Source: Granulicella sp. S156 (GTDB lineage Bacteria > Acidobacteriota > Terriglobia > Terriglobales > Acidobacteriaceae). From it: 64,000 nucleotides of DNA. The position numbers and the translations under genes are program-made. The notes under the pieces are model-generated. The model saw only the letters and a list, made by a program, of their open reading frames with translations. It had not been told where the DNA came from and made no database searches. Shown piece after piece: positions 43,569 through 52,202 of this stretch (the stretch's first letter is position 1; every line of letters begins with the position of its first letter). The stretch spans positions 832,341-896,340 of the forward strand of contig NZ_LMUH01000013.1 of NCBI RefSeq assembly GCF_009766105.1. Direction: 5' to 3'.

Positions 43569-45974
43569 GTGAGCAGACATAACAATACGAGTGTGGGTAA
43601 AAGTTCGGTCGACATGCGGAATATCAACTCAGGGCTAGCGAGCGATGAATGTACATCGCCAGAGATTGATGGGGATCTAAGAAGAAAAGTGAGGGCGCCA
43701 TTCCTGATCCAATTTGTCTCCGGGGGCGCCGTGCTGTTGGCTGCCTGTCTAACTCTCGCTATCCAGTCCACTTCGTCTCAGGCGCAACAGGCGGACCAGA
43801 AGGTACCCGCAGACGCGTTGTACAAGCAATCAAGTGCGCCGATCGAGCGCCGCATCAACGATCTGCTGGGCCGCATGACTCTGGAGGAGAAAGTCCGGCA
43901 GCTCGATCTGTATGCGAGCGTCGGAACCTTGGAGGACAAGCATACCGGTAAGGACCATGTCGCTCTTGATGCAGCCTTCCTCCCAGGCAAAGCACAAGAG
44001 ATGTGGGGAGCGCTTGGAGTTGGTGGTATTCATGACGTCTATCCGACCTCGACGCAATCCAACGCCATCCAGAGCTGGGTCATTGCACACAATCGTCTTG
44101 GCATTCCCGCCCTGTTTGTGGAAGAGGGCCTGCATGGCTTCGACACGGGAACAGTGTTTCCTGCTCCGATCAATCTGGCTGCCACCTGGAACCCGGATAT
44201 TGCACAATGGACAGGCGCGGCCATTGCAGCTGAGGCGCGCTCTACAGGCGTTGGCATGATTCTGGCTCCTGTGCTGGACCTTGCCCGTGAGCCGCGATGG
44301 GGACGGGTTGAGGAGGACTTCGGAGAAGATCCATATCTTACCGGTCAATTTGGCCTGGCCTACGTGCGCGGTGCCCAGGGAGAGAGTCTGAATACGGATC
44401 ACACCCTGGTCGCCGAGCCGAAACACTTCGCCGGACATGGTTCTCCAGAAGGGGGGACGAATACGTCGCCCGTGCATATGGGAGAACGCGAGTTGCGCAG
44501 CGATATGCTGCGTGGGTTCGAGCCAGCGTTTCGCGAAGGGCATGCGATGGCGACAATGGCCGCCTATCACGAGATCGATGGCATCCCGGTTACGGCGGAC
44601 CCCTTTCTGTTGAAGAAGGTTCTGCGTGACGAGTGGGGTTTTCAAGGGTTTGTGCTCTCAGATCTGGGTGCGATTCGGCGACTCTATGACGCGCATCATG
44701 TTGCCGCAACGCCCAAGGACGCGTCATGCATGGCTATCCAGTCAGGCGTCGATATGCAGTTTTATGATTTTGAGCACGCGGTTTTTCAAAAGGCGTTGAT
44801 AGATTGCGTGCATGAAGGAACGCTGTCCCAGGAAGATCTCAACCGGGCAGTTACTTCTGTTCTTCGGGTCAAATTTGCTCTGGGTCTGTTCGATCATCCT
44901 CTGGTGGACACTGGCTTGAATGCCAAAGTAGATAGGTCTCCGGAGCATTTGGCTTTGTCTCTGAAGTCTGCACGTGAGTCCATGACGCTGTTGCGAAATG
45001 AGGGAAACGTGCTTCCTCTTTCCCGCTCCGTCCAGCACATTGCGGTGATCGGCCCCAATGGAAATGTAGCGAGGTATGGCGATTACGAAAAAGAAGCGAA
45101 TGGTATGCACATTAGCCTTCTGGACGGCATTCGTAAGCTGCTTCCACAGGCCACTGTCACATTCGACGCCGGCGAGAATATTCCCCGAGCTGTAGCGCTG
45201 GCGAAAGAGGCGGATGTTGTCATTCTCGGACTGGGAGAATGGCAGGGAATTTCAGGAGAAGGCTTCGACCGCTCGAACCTTGATCTGCCGGGCAATCAGG
45301 AACAACTGCTCGAAGCTATTACTGCTACTGGTAAGCCCGAGGTACTGGTGCTCGAAAATGGGCGGCCTCTCACGATTGGTTGGGCGAAGGAACATGTACC
45401 CGCGATCCTCGAAGCCTGGTATCCAGGGGAGTTTGGAGGTCAGGCCATTGCCGAGACGCTTTTTGGTGAGAATAATCCGGCTGGCCGTCTGACGATCACC
45501 TTCCCGCGCAACACAGGACAACTACCGGACTTCTACAACGCTGATCCGTCACGCGTCCATAAGTATGTAGACGACGACGGCGAGCCGCTGTTTCCTTTCG
45601 GATTTGGATTGAGCTATACCAGTTTCCGGTACGATCATCTCGCGGTGCAGGTTCCAGCGTCCGGAAGCAAGGGTGATATTCAGGTCACGGTCGATGTTAC
45701 AAATACCGGGGACAAGGAAGGGGACGAAGTTGCCCAGCTCTATTTGCGGGAAGATGTGAGTAGCGTTGAGACTCCCGATCGCTCGTTAAAAGGATTCTCC
45801 CGGATACACCTCAAGCCGCAGGAGACGAAAACTGTTACCTTCCGTGTTCCCCAGGAGCAGATTGCTGTCTGGAATGCGAAAGAGACATGGGCCGTGGAAT
45901 CGGGCAACTATACAGCCTGGGTAGGCGGATCTTCGAAGGCAGCCTTATCAAAGGGGTTCCTTCTAAAGCCGTAA
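43569..45974 (+). CDS. Glycoside hydrolase family 3 beta-glycosidase
   Basis: An 801-residue GH3 enzyme. A hydrophobic export segment lies at about residues 47-72 (LIQFVSGGAVLLAACLTLAIQ), after an unusually long N-terminal tail of 45 polar residues. The start is uncertain: GTG at 43569, with the in-frame ATG at 43614 giving a shorter tail. Barrel motifs are FGEDPYLTGQFGLAYVRG, KHFAGHGSPEGGTN and the nucleophile Asp365 in FVLSDLGAIRRLYD. The C-terminal fibronectin-like domain (DVTNTGDKEGDEVAQLYLRE) is present; there is no PA14 insert, unlike the other GH3 protein. It lies 54 bases before the GH92 gene, so the two are probably one unit. Beta-glucosidase or beta-xylosidase activity is plausible. 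Confidence 0.9.
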   Translation: MSRHNNTSVGKSSVDMRNINSGLASDECTSPEIDGDLRRKVRAPFLIQFVSGGAVLLAACLTLAIQSTSSQAQQADQKVPADALYKQSSAPIERRINDLLGRMTLEEKVRQLDLYASVGTLEDKHTGKDHVALDAAFLPGKAQEMWGALGVGGIHDVYPTSTQSNAIQSWVIAHNRLGIPALFVEEGLHGFDTGTVFPAPINLAATWNPDIAQWTGAAIAAEARSTGVGMILAPVLDLAREPRWGRVEEDFGEDPYLTGQFGLAYVRGAQGESLNTDHTLVAEPKHFAGHGSPEGGTNTSPVHMGERELRSDMLRGFEPAFREGHAMATMAAYHEIDGIPVTADPFLLKKVLRDEWGFQGFVLSDLGAIRRLYDAHHVAATPKDASCMAIQSGVDMQFYDFEHAVFQKALIDCVHEGTLSQEDLNRAVTSVLRVKFALGLFDHPLVDTGLNAKVDRSPEHLALSLKSARESMTLLRNEGNVLPLSRSVQHIAVIGPNGNVARYGDYEKEANGMHISLLDGIRKLLPQATVTFDAGENIPRAVALAKEADVVILGLGEWQGISGEGFDRSNLDLPGNQEQLLEAITATGKPEVLVLENGRPLTIGWAKEHVPAILEAWYPGEFGGQAIAETLFGENNPAGRLTITFPRNTGQLPDFYNADPSRVHKYVDDDGEPLFPFGFGLSYTSFRYDHLAVQVPASGSKGDIQVTVDVTNTGDKEGDEVAQLYLREDVSSVETPDRSLKGFSRIHLKPQETKTVTFRVPQEQIAVWNAKETWAVESGNYTAWVGGSSKAALSKGFLLKP

Positions 45975-46028
45975 TTTATTCAAAAATGAATAAGGCTCCG
46001 GCTGAGTGGACGCAGCGACAAAGGACAG

Positions 46029-48326
46029 ATGGCGATGAAGAGTGCAGTTACGTTGTTAGTCGTATCGGCCATTTTGGGCGGCAGTAGTTTGTCCGGCTTT
46101 GGGCAACATCAAAAAGAACCTGTGGACTATGGTTCGCCGAATATTGGGACGATCGGGCAATTGCTCACCGCGACGATTCCCTATGTGCAGTGTCCCCATG
46201 GGATGGCGCGGCTCGCTCCTATTACTACACCTGGTATCGGCGACCGCTATCTTGCGGATAAGATCTACGGCTTTCCTGTGGGGCCTGCGACTCTGATGGC
46301 CTCTGTCGGCGAAATCAGCACAAAGCCATCGGCGTATGCGTCTGACTTCGACCACGATTTCGAAACCGCTACGCCCTATTATTACGAAGCAGATCTGCAG
46401 ACGTGGCGGATTCAGGCGGAACTTACAGCAAGCCATCAGGCGGCGTACTACGGGTTTACCTTTCCTGCCAGTGCTCATGCTCATCTGGCTCTCAGCATGG
46501 GAGACAATGCGGAACTTAAAGTAGTTGGCAACCATGCGCTGGAAGGGAGTCAACGCATCGCCGGCCCAGTTGGACAGATTACAAACGAGGGCGGCGAGAC
46601 GAGGGAGTATTTCTATGTAGAGTTCTCTCGTCCCTTCAATCTTTACCAGACATGGCAGAATGGCAAACTAAGTGACACCTCGAAGCAGACCGGCAATCAC
46701 ATTGGGTTTGTTACGGATTCTCCTTCTGCTGCAGGAGAGCGGGTCGAGGTTCGAGTGGGATTGTCCTATATCAGTGCAGAACAGGCTCGCAAAAATCTCG
46801 AGCGGGAGATACCCGGCTGGACATTTGAGCGCGTAAAAGCAGATACACGCGCTCTCTGGAGCCAGGCGCTTGGAGGAATCCAAACTGTTGGCGGAACGGA
46901 GAGGCAACGCACGATTTTCTATACGGCTCTCTATCGCTCTCTTGGTCGAATGACCGATATTACAGAGGATGGCCGATATTTCAGTGGCTACGATCACACC
47001 GTTCACGACGCAGGTGGGCATGATTTCTACATAGACGATGGGCTTTGGGATACTTACCGATCGCTCCATCCTCTGCAGCTTTTGCTCGATGCCAGACAAC
47101 AAGAGGATATGGTTCGCTCCTATCTTCGTATGTATGAGCAGAGCGGCTGGTTGCCTTCGTTTCCTTCTGTGGCCGGGGATCAGGCGGTTATGATCGGTCA
47201 CCATGCGGCGGCCTTTATCCTGGATGCCTACGTTAAGGGTTACCGCGATTTCGATGTCGAAGAAGCCTATGCGGCTATGCGAAAAAATGCTACGGAAGCG
47301 ACTATGCTTCCGTGGAGCCGAGGACCGCTCACGAGTTTGGACCGTGTGTATTTCGACAAAGGATTTTTCCCTGCACTGGCTATCGGGGAAAAGGAAACGG
47401 TTCCGGAGGTGACTGGCGAGCGGCGTCAGTCGGTTTCTGTAACCCTGGAAAATAGCTATGACGACTGGTGTGTCGCGCAGTTTGCCAAGGCGCTGGGCAA
47501 ACAGTCGGACGAGGCCTATTTCAGCAAATTGGCGCATAACTACGAAAATGTTTTCAACCCGGCAATTGGATTTATGGCTCCAAGAAGCAGCGACGGGAAG
47601 TGGGTGGCTGATTTCGATCCGAAGCTAGGTGGAGGACAGGGAGGACGAGATTACTTTACTGAGGTGAACTCGTGGCTCTATACCTTCAGCGTTCAGCAGG
47701 ATGTCGCGGGATTAATTCATCTGCTTGGAGGCCGCGATGCCTTCAACACGAAGCTCGATCAGTTGTTTATAGAACAGTACGGGACCTCAAAGTTCCATTT
47801 TCTCGATCAGTTTCCCGATGCCACGGGTCTAGTTGGTCTTTATGCCCAAGGCAATGAACCTAGCTTTCATATTCCTTATCTTTATGATTTCTCCGGGCAG
47901 CCATGGAAGACACAGCGGCGAGTGCGGCAACTGATGGATGTCTGGTATGGGGATGGCCCACTGGGGATTCCCGGAGATGACGATGGTGGTGCTACTTCGT
48001 CCTGGTATGTTTTCAGCGCAATTGGCTTCTATCCGGTATGCCCTGGCAGCGCAGTGTATGAGATTGGAAGTCCGATCTTCGCGAGAAGCATTATAAAGCT
48101 GAGTGGTGGGAAGGAGTTCACCGTCATAGCGAATCATGTCTCGGCGCGCAACAAATATATTCAGTCAGCTCAACTGAACGGTAAGCCCCTTAACAAGCCG
48201 TGGTTTCAGCAATCAGATATCGCTGGTGGAGGAACACTAGTTCTGGAAATGGCAGACAGCCCAAACACCAGTTGGGGTAGCTCTCCATTGGAGGCGCCAC
48301 CGTCTATGACAGCTGCTGTGCAGTAG
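46029..48326 (+). CDS. GH92 alpha-mannosidase
   Basis: A 765-residue member of glycoside hydrolase family 92, exo-acting calcium-dependent alpha-mannosidases. A signal peptide (LLVVSAILGGSSLSGFGQ) precedes the N-terminal beta-sandwich domain. Family hallmarks are the DDGLWDTYRSLHPLQLLL helix, the GWLPSFPSVAGDQAVMIGHHAAAFILDAY segment, and the near-terminal GNEPSFHIPYLYDFSGQPWKTQ and GDDDGGATSSWYVFSAIGFYPVCPG, which carry the catalytic acid and metal site residues. AAGGACAG precedes the ATG. It follows GH3 at 54 bases and precedes the GH95-like gene at 121 bases. With GH38 and the GH99-like gene it points to alpha-mannan or N-glycan use. The exact linkage preference cannot be read. Confidence 0.95.
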   Translation: MAMKSAVTLLVVSAILGGSSLSGFGQHQKEPVDYGSPNIGTIGQLLTATIPYVQCPHGMARLAPITTPGIGDRYLADKIYGFPVGPATLMASVGEISTKPSAYASDFDHDFETATPYYYEADLQTWRIQAELTASHQAAYYGFTFPASAHAHLALSMGDNAELKVVGNHALEGSQRIAGPVGQITNEGGETREYFYVEFSRPFNLYQTWQNGKLSDTSKQTGNHIGFVTDSPSAAGERVEVRVGLSYISAEQARKNLEREIPGWTFERVKADTRALWSQALGGIQTVGGTERQRTIFYTALYRSLGRMTDITEDGRYFSGYDHTVHDAGGHDFYIDDGLWDTYRSLHPLQLLLDARQQEDMVRSYLRMYEQSGWLPSFPSVAGDQAVMIGHHAAAFILDAYVKGYRDFDVEEAYAAMRKNATEATMLPWSRGPLTSLDRVYFDKGFFPALAIGEKETVPEVTGERRQSVSVTLENSYDDWCVAQFAKALGKQSDEAYFSKLAHNYENVFNPAIGFMAPRSSDGKWVADFDPKLGGGQGGRDYFTEVNSWLYTFSVQQDVAGLIHLLGGRDAFNTKLDQLFIEQYGTSKFHFLDQFPDATGLVGLYAQGNEPSFHIPYLYDFSGQPWKTQRRVRQLMDVWYGDGPLGIPGDDDGGATSSWYVFSAIGFYPVCPGSAVYEIGSPIFARSIIKLSGGKEFTVIANHVSARNKYIQSAQLNGKPLNKPWFQQSDIAGGGTLVLEMADSPNTSWGSSPLEAPPSMTAAVQ

Positions 48327-48447
48327 CAAGGATTCGCGACATCAGTAGTTATCTCCAGATTGGAATCAAGAATGCTGTAAATATCGTTGCGTAGCTTATT
48401 TGTCATCGGACGTGTTCGAATACACATTCCTCATTCGGGAGAGTCTC

Positions 48448-50895
48448 ATGTGTGAGAAGAGTTTTATTTTTCGCTACCTGCATAATGGGCGAACTACGCG
48501 CACACTTGTTCTCCTTTTACTGTGTGCTGGGTATACAACGTGTGCTCTGGCCCAATCCGCTGCATCGGATATCACAACCGCATGGCATGATGGCAGATTT
48601 CAGGTCGAGGTTGAGCATGTAATCGGCCGATCGGACATCGTTTTAGGCAAACCGAATGTGGAGCCTGGTCAGGCGATGCCGCTTGGAAATGGCCGTCTTG
48701 GCGTTGCCATATGGTCAGCGGATGGACTCACAGCGCAACTCAACCGGGCCGACACACTTCCGGATCGTCTCTCTCCAGGCCAGGTCGTACTGCCTGGGAT
48801 CGCCAGACTGACACACGCTAAGGACTACACGGGACGCCTCGATCTGTATCACGGGGAGTTTCAGGAGCAGGGCGGAGGCATGACCGTTACAGCCTATGTG
48901 CAGCCGCATAGCGATAGCCTGGTGATCGCCGTAACTGGCGCGAAACCCGACGAGCTGCAAACCGCGCAACTCAGGCTATGGTCGCCGCGCACTCCAAAAG
49001 CATCCGCTAAGGGACAGGTCGGCTTACTGCCAGAGGCGTGGGTGGATAACAAGAATCCGGAGTCATCAGGACGCGCCTTCGGATCGCTATCGGGCATCAC
49101 CGCGCAAGGCCGCGATGTCTCCGCTACGGTTACGGATCCTCTGACTATCAGTGTTTCGTTCAGGCCCTTTAAGGATGGCAGTTTTCGGGTTATCGTCGCG
49201 TCGCCGCACTATGACGGCAAAGAAGATGCAGGGGACATCGTTCGCTCGGAGCTTTCTTCAGCCTCTGAAGTTACACATCGAACATGGTGGGAGGATTTCT
49301 GGAAGCGCGCGGCGGTAATCAAGGTTAGCTCGAAGGATGGTGCCGGTGAGTATATGGAGAATCTCCGGAATATCTATCTCTTTGTTGCGGCTATCGAGAA
49401 AGGTGTCGAATTTCCCGGTTCGCAGGCTGGCGTCGCCGACATGGTTTCTTCCGCGCGTGACGCGCATCGCTGGGATTCGTCTGCGTTTTGGCATTGGAAT
49501 CTTCGCATGCAGGTCGCGGCCAACATAGGAGCTGGCCTCACGGAACTCAATGCGCCGTATTTCAATCTCTACAGGGAGAACCTGGCTAGCATCGAGAGTT
49601 GGACGAAGGAGCACATGAAAGGACGTCCTGGAAGTTGCGTGCCTGAAACAATGCGCTTCAATGGACGGGGTATTGAATATGAATCCAGTTGGAAGCCGAT
49701 CAGTATCGGCCACGACTGCGATGCCGACTGGCAACCCTACTACAACGCGCGGACGCTCTCCACAGGAGCGGAGGTATCGCTTTGGGTTTGGCAGCAGTAT
49801 CTAGCTGCGAATGACCAAAAATTCCTCGCTGACAATTATCCGCTCATGACTTCCTCTGCCCGCTTTCTTCTTGCCTACCAGAAGAAGGAACCGGATGGGT
49901 TGTTGCACACAACTCCATCCAATGCGCACGAGACACAATGGGACGTGACTGATCCGACTACCGACATCGCCGCGAGCATGGCTCTTTATCCCGCTACGAT
50001 TCAGGCTGCAAAGTTGTTAGGCAGGGATGCTGATCTGGTTCGGCAGTTGCAGGAGGCACTGCGGAAGATCCCGCCATTTCCCCGCACCCAGGAGACTGGC
50101 CCGCGGACTCTGTTGCCTTCGTCGGCAGATGCTGATGGAACAGATGTGATTGCCGAGTCGTATCTTCCGGGCGCGACCGGTCATAATGCCGAAAACATCG
50201 GGCTTGAGACAGTCTGGCCGTATGACTTGATCGGAGACACATCGCCTCTATTTGCCCTTGCGCAGCGTACCTATGCGCATCGCTCGTTCCAGGCGGTTGC
50301 GGATTGGAGCTTCGATCCGATTCAAGCTGCACGGCTCTCGTTGGGCGACGAAGTGGGCTCGACTCTGATCAAGATTACAGAGAGGTCTCAGCACTCTGTG
50401 AACGGTTTGGCGAATTGGGACGCCGCGTATGGAGAGTTCTATGTAGAACAGGTCGGAGTCGTCGCAGACGCACTACAGGAAGCACTGGTGCAGGACTATG
50501 ACGGGCTGATACGCGTTGCACCCGCTATTCCGGCAGGATGGGACTTCGATGGCAGCGTCTATGTGCGAGGGCGTACGAAAGTTGATGCACAGGTGCGGAA
50601 TGGAGCTGTAGCCGCCCTGGTCATTGAGGCAGGAACGACAGAGCCACTCAAGATTCGCAATCCGTGGCCAGAGCATTCAGTCGATGTTGTAGCCGGCAAA
50701 ACCGGTACGAAAGTGGTGAAAGGTGCAGTTGGGCCGACCATTACATTCCAAGCTGTGGCCGGTACAACGTATCTCATCGAAAAGCATGGAGAGCCGATAC
50801 TGAACCGGCGCTTTGCACCCGTGAGTGGTTCTCCTGCGCGGTTGGCGAAGCAACTTGGATCCGTTCAAATTGGTCTTTCCAGCGATAGCCAATGA
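48448..50895 (+). CDS. GH95-like glycoside hydrolase (DUF5703-type N-terminus)
   Basis: An exported protein of about 816 residues from the ATG at 48448, behind GGGAGAG; a longer frame from 48400 would hide the signal peptide (TLVLLLLCAGYTTCALAQ). An N-terminal beta domain opens with AMPLGNGRLGVAIWSADGLTAQLNRADT, as in GH95 and DUF5703 proteins. A helical (alpha/alpha)6-barrel-like region follows (about residues 320-680), and the C-terminal beta domain has DGLIRVAPAIPAGWDFDGSVYVRGR, close to the alpha-fucosidase type C-terminus. The GH95 HRHLSHL motif is replaced by GHNAENIGLETVWPYDLIGD, so it is divergent and alpha-L-fucosidase activity should not be assumed. It probably belongs with the GH3-GH92 unit. 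Confidence 0.75.
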   Translation: MCEKSFIFRYLHNGRTTRTLVLLLLCAGYTTCALAQSAASDITTAWHDGRFQVEVEHVIGRSDIVLGKPNVEPGQAMPLGNGRLGVAIWSADGLTAQLNRADTLPDRLSPGQVVLPGIARLTHAKDYTGRLDLYHGEFQEQGGGMTVTAYVQPHSDSLVIAVTGAKPDELQTAQLRLWSPRTPKASAKGQVGLLPEAWVDNKNPESSGRAFGSLSGITAQGRDVSATVTDPLTISVSFRPFKDGSFRVIVASPHYDGKEDAGDIVRSELSSASEVTHRTWWEDFWKRAAVIKVSSKDGAGEYMENLRNIYLFVAAIEKGVEFPGSQAGVADMVSSARDAHRWDSSAFWHWNLRMQVAANIGAGLTELNAPYFNLYRENLASIESWTKEHMKGRPGSCVPETMRFNGRGIEYESSWKPISIGHDCDADWQPYYNARTLSTGAEVSLWVWQQYLAANDQKFLADNYPLMTSSARFLLAYQKKEPDGLLHTTPSNAHETQWDVTDPTTDIAASMALYPATIQAAKLLGRDADLVRQLQEALRKIPPFPRTQETGPRTLLPSSADADGTDVIAESYLPGATGHNAENIGLETVWPYDLIGDTSPLFALAQRTYAHRSFQAVADWSFDPIQAARLSLGDEVGSTLIKITERSQHSVNGLANWDAAYGEFYVEQVGVVADALQEALVQDYDGLIRVAPAIPAGWDFDGSVYVRGRTKVDAQVRNGAVAALVIEAGTTEPLKIRNPWPEHSVDVVAGKTGTKVVKGAVGPTITFQAVAGTTYLIEKHGEPILNRRFAPVSGSPARLAKQLGSVQIGLSSDSQ

Positions 50896-51068
50896 CGGCG
50901 TGCACTGCGAACACAAACCTGGTCTATACAAAGGTCTGGAACCTGAACAAATCTCGCAAAGATGCCAAGTGACTGTGACTTGAAGTGAACCTGCTGCAAA
51001 AGGTTTGTGCGGAGGACGAGGAATCGCAATAACATGGGTCTTAGAATTTAGCGGATACTTTTGTTCCC

Positions 51069-52151
51069 ATGATGAATAGCACACCCAAAACCGCTGGTAT
51101 CAAGGACATAGCGAAGGCTCTCGGAATTTCGATCGGCACGGTCGATCGAGCTCTGCACGAACGGTCGGGGGTCAGTTTAAAGACCAAAGCCCGTGTTCTG
51201 CAGATGGCCGAACAATTGGGCTACAAACCTAACCTTGCCGCGCAAGCCTTGAAGCTCAACCGCAGAATAGAAATAGCGGTTGTTCTTCCTAAGCAGATCT
51301 CTCACTTCTTCGATCCTCTGCGTGCCGGAATACGCTCCGCGGCGGATGCAACCGTCGGAATGCATGTGAACGTAACCTTCTACGAGTATCCGCGGCTGGG
51401 CCAAGGTGATCTTGAACTGCTTGAGGCCAGGCTGAAGGATCAATGCGACGGGATCATCTTTACCCCCGGCAATCCCAGAAGATTAGATCCCATCATCCGT
51501 CGCCTCGCCAGCCAGGGCACGGCGATGCTTTGTGTGGCGAGTGATGCGCCAGCCAGCGCGAGAATTGGGCTGGTTTCGGCTCATGCTTACACCAGCGGTG
51601 CAATCGCTGCAGAGCTTCTGGCGCTTAAGCTCGTTCGCAAAACGCATGTGGCCACCATCACCGGCGAACTCACGACTCTCGATCATGCGGAGAAGCTCCG
51701 CGGTTTCGCGGCTACGCTCGCTATGATTGCGCCACATCTTAGCTTGTTGCCGGCAGTCGAGTCTCATGAACGACCCAAGGAAGCCTATCGACAGACGATT
51801 GCTTTGCTTCATGGAGAGACAAAACCACAAGGCCTGTACATCAGCACGGCGAATAGCATTCCGGTCCTGAAAGCACTCGAGGAAGAAGGTTTGCTCGGCA
51901 AGATCCAGGTTGTAGCCACCGATCTTTTCCAGGAGTTAGTCCCATTGATCGAGACTGGAAAAATTCTTGCAACTCTCTACCAGCGTCCCTTTACGCAAGG
52001 GAAGGTTGCCTTTGAAAGCCTCGTGACGTATCTGCTGGAAGATAAGAAGACCGCTCCAATGATTCGTCTGGCACCGCACATTATCTTTCGAAGCAACCTT
52101 CATCTTTTCGCGGACCGCTTGAACAGCCTGGCAGAGCCTGAAGAATCTTAG
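51069..52151 (+). CDS. LacI-family transcriptional regulator
   Basis: A 360-residue repressor-type regulator. The N-terminal helix-turn-helix and hinge cover residues 8-60: GIKDIAKALGISIGTVDRALHERSGVSLKTKARVLQMAEQLGYKPNLAAQALKLNR. GTVDRALH is the recognition helix and LGYKPNLAAQALKL the hinge. The rest is a periplasmic-binding-protein-like effector domain (IAVVLPKQISHFFDPLRAGI, and CDGIIFTPGNP). Its effector sugar is unknown. Convergent with GH97, it is the only sugar regulator in the glycan region, so it is a natural candidate to bind the operator-like sites at 58061 and 63224. No strong ribosome site precedes the paired ATG start. Confidence 0.9.
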   Translation: MMNSTPKTAGIKDIAKALGISIGTVDRALHERSGVSLKTKARVLQMAEQLGYKPNLAAQALKLNRRIEIAVVLPKQISHFFDPLRAGIRSAADATVGMHVNVTFYEYPRLGQGDLELLEARLKDQCDGIIFTPGNPRRLDPIIRRLASQGTAMLCVASDAPASARIGLVSAHAYTSGAIAAELLALKLVRKTHVATITGELTTLDHAEKLRGFAATLAMIAPHLSLLPAVESHERPKEAYRQTIALLHGETKPQGLYISTANSIPVLKALEEEGLLGKIQVVATDLFQELVPLIETGKILATLYQRPFTQGKVAFESLVTYLLEDKKTAPMIRLAPHIIFRSNLHLFADRLNSLAEPEES

Positions 52152-52202
52152 TCGCTGTCCCCCAGACATTCATTGCAAACTCTGAAGGGACAGCTGGCCT
52201 AT

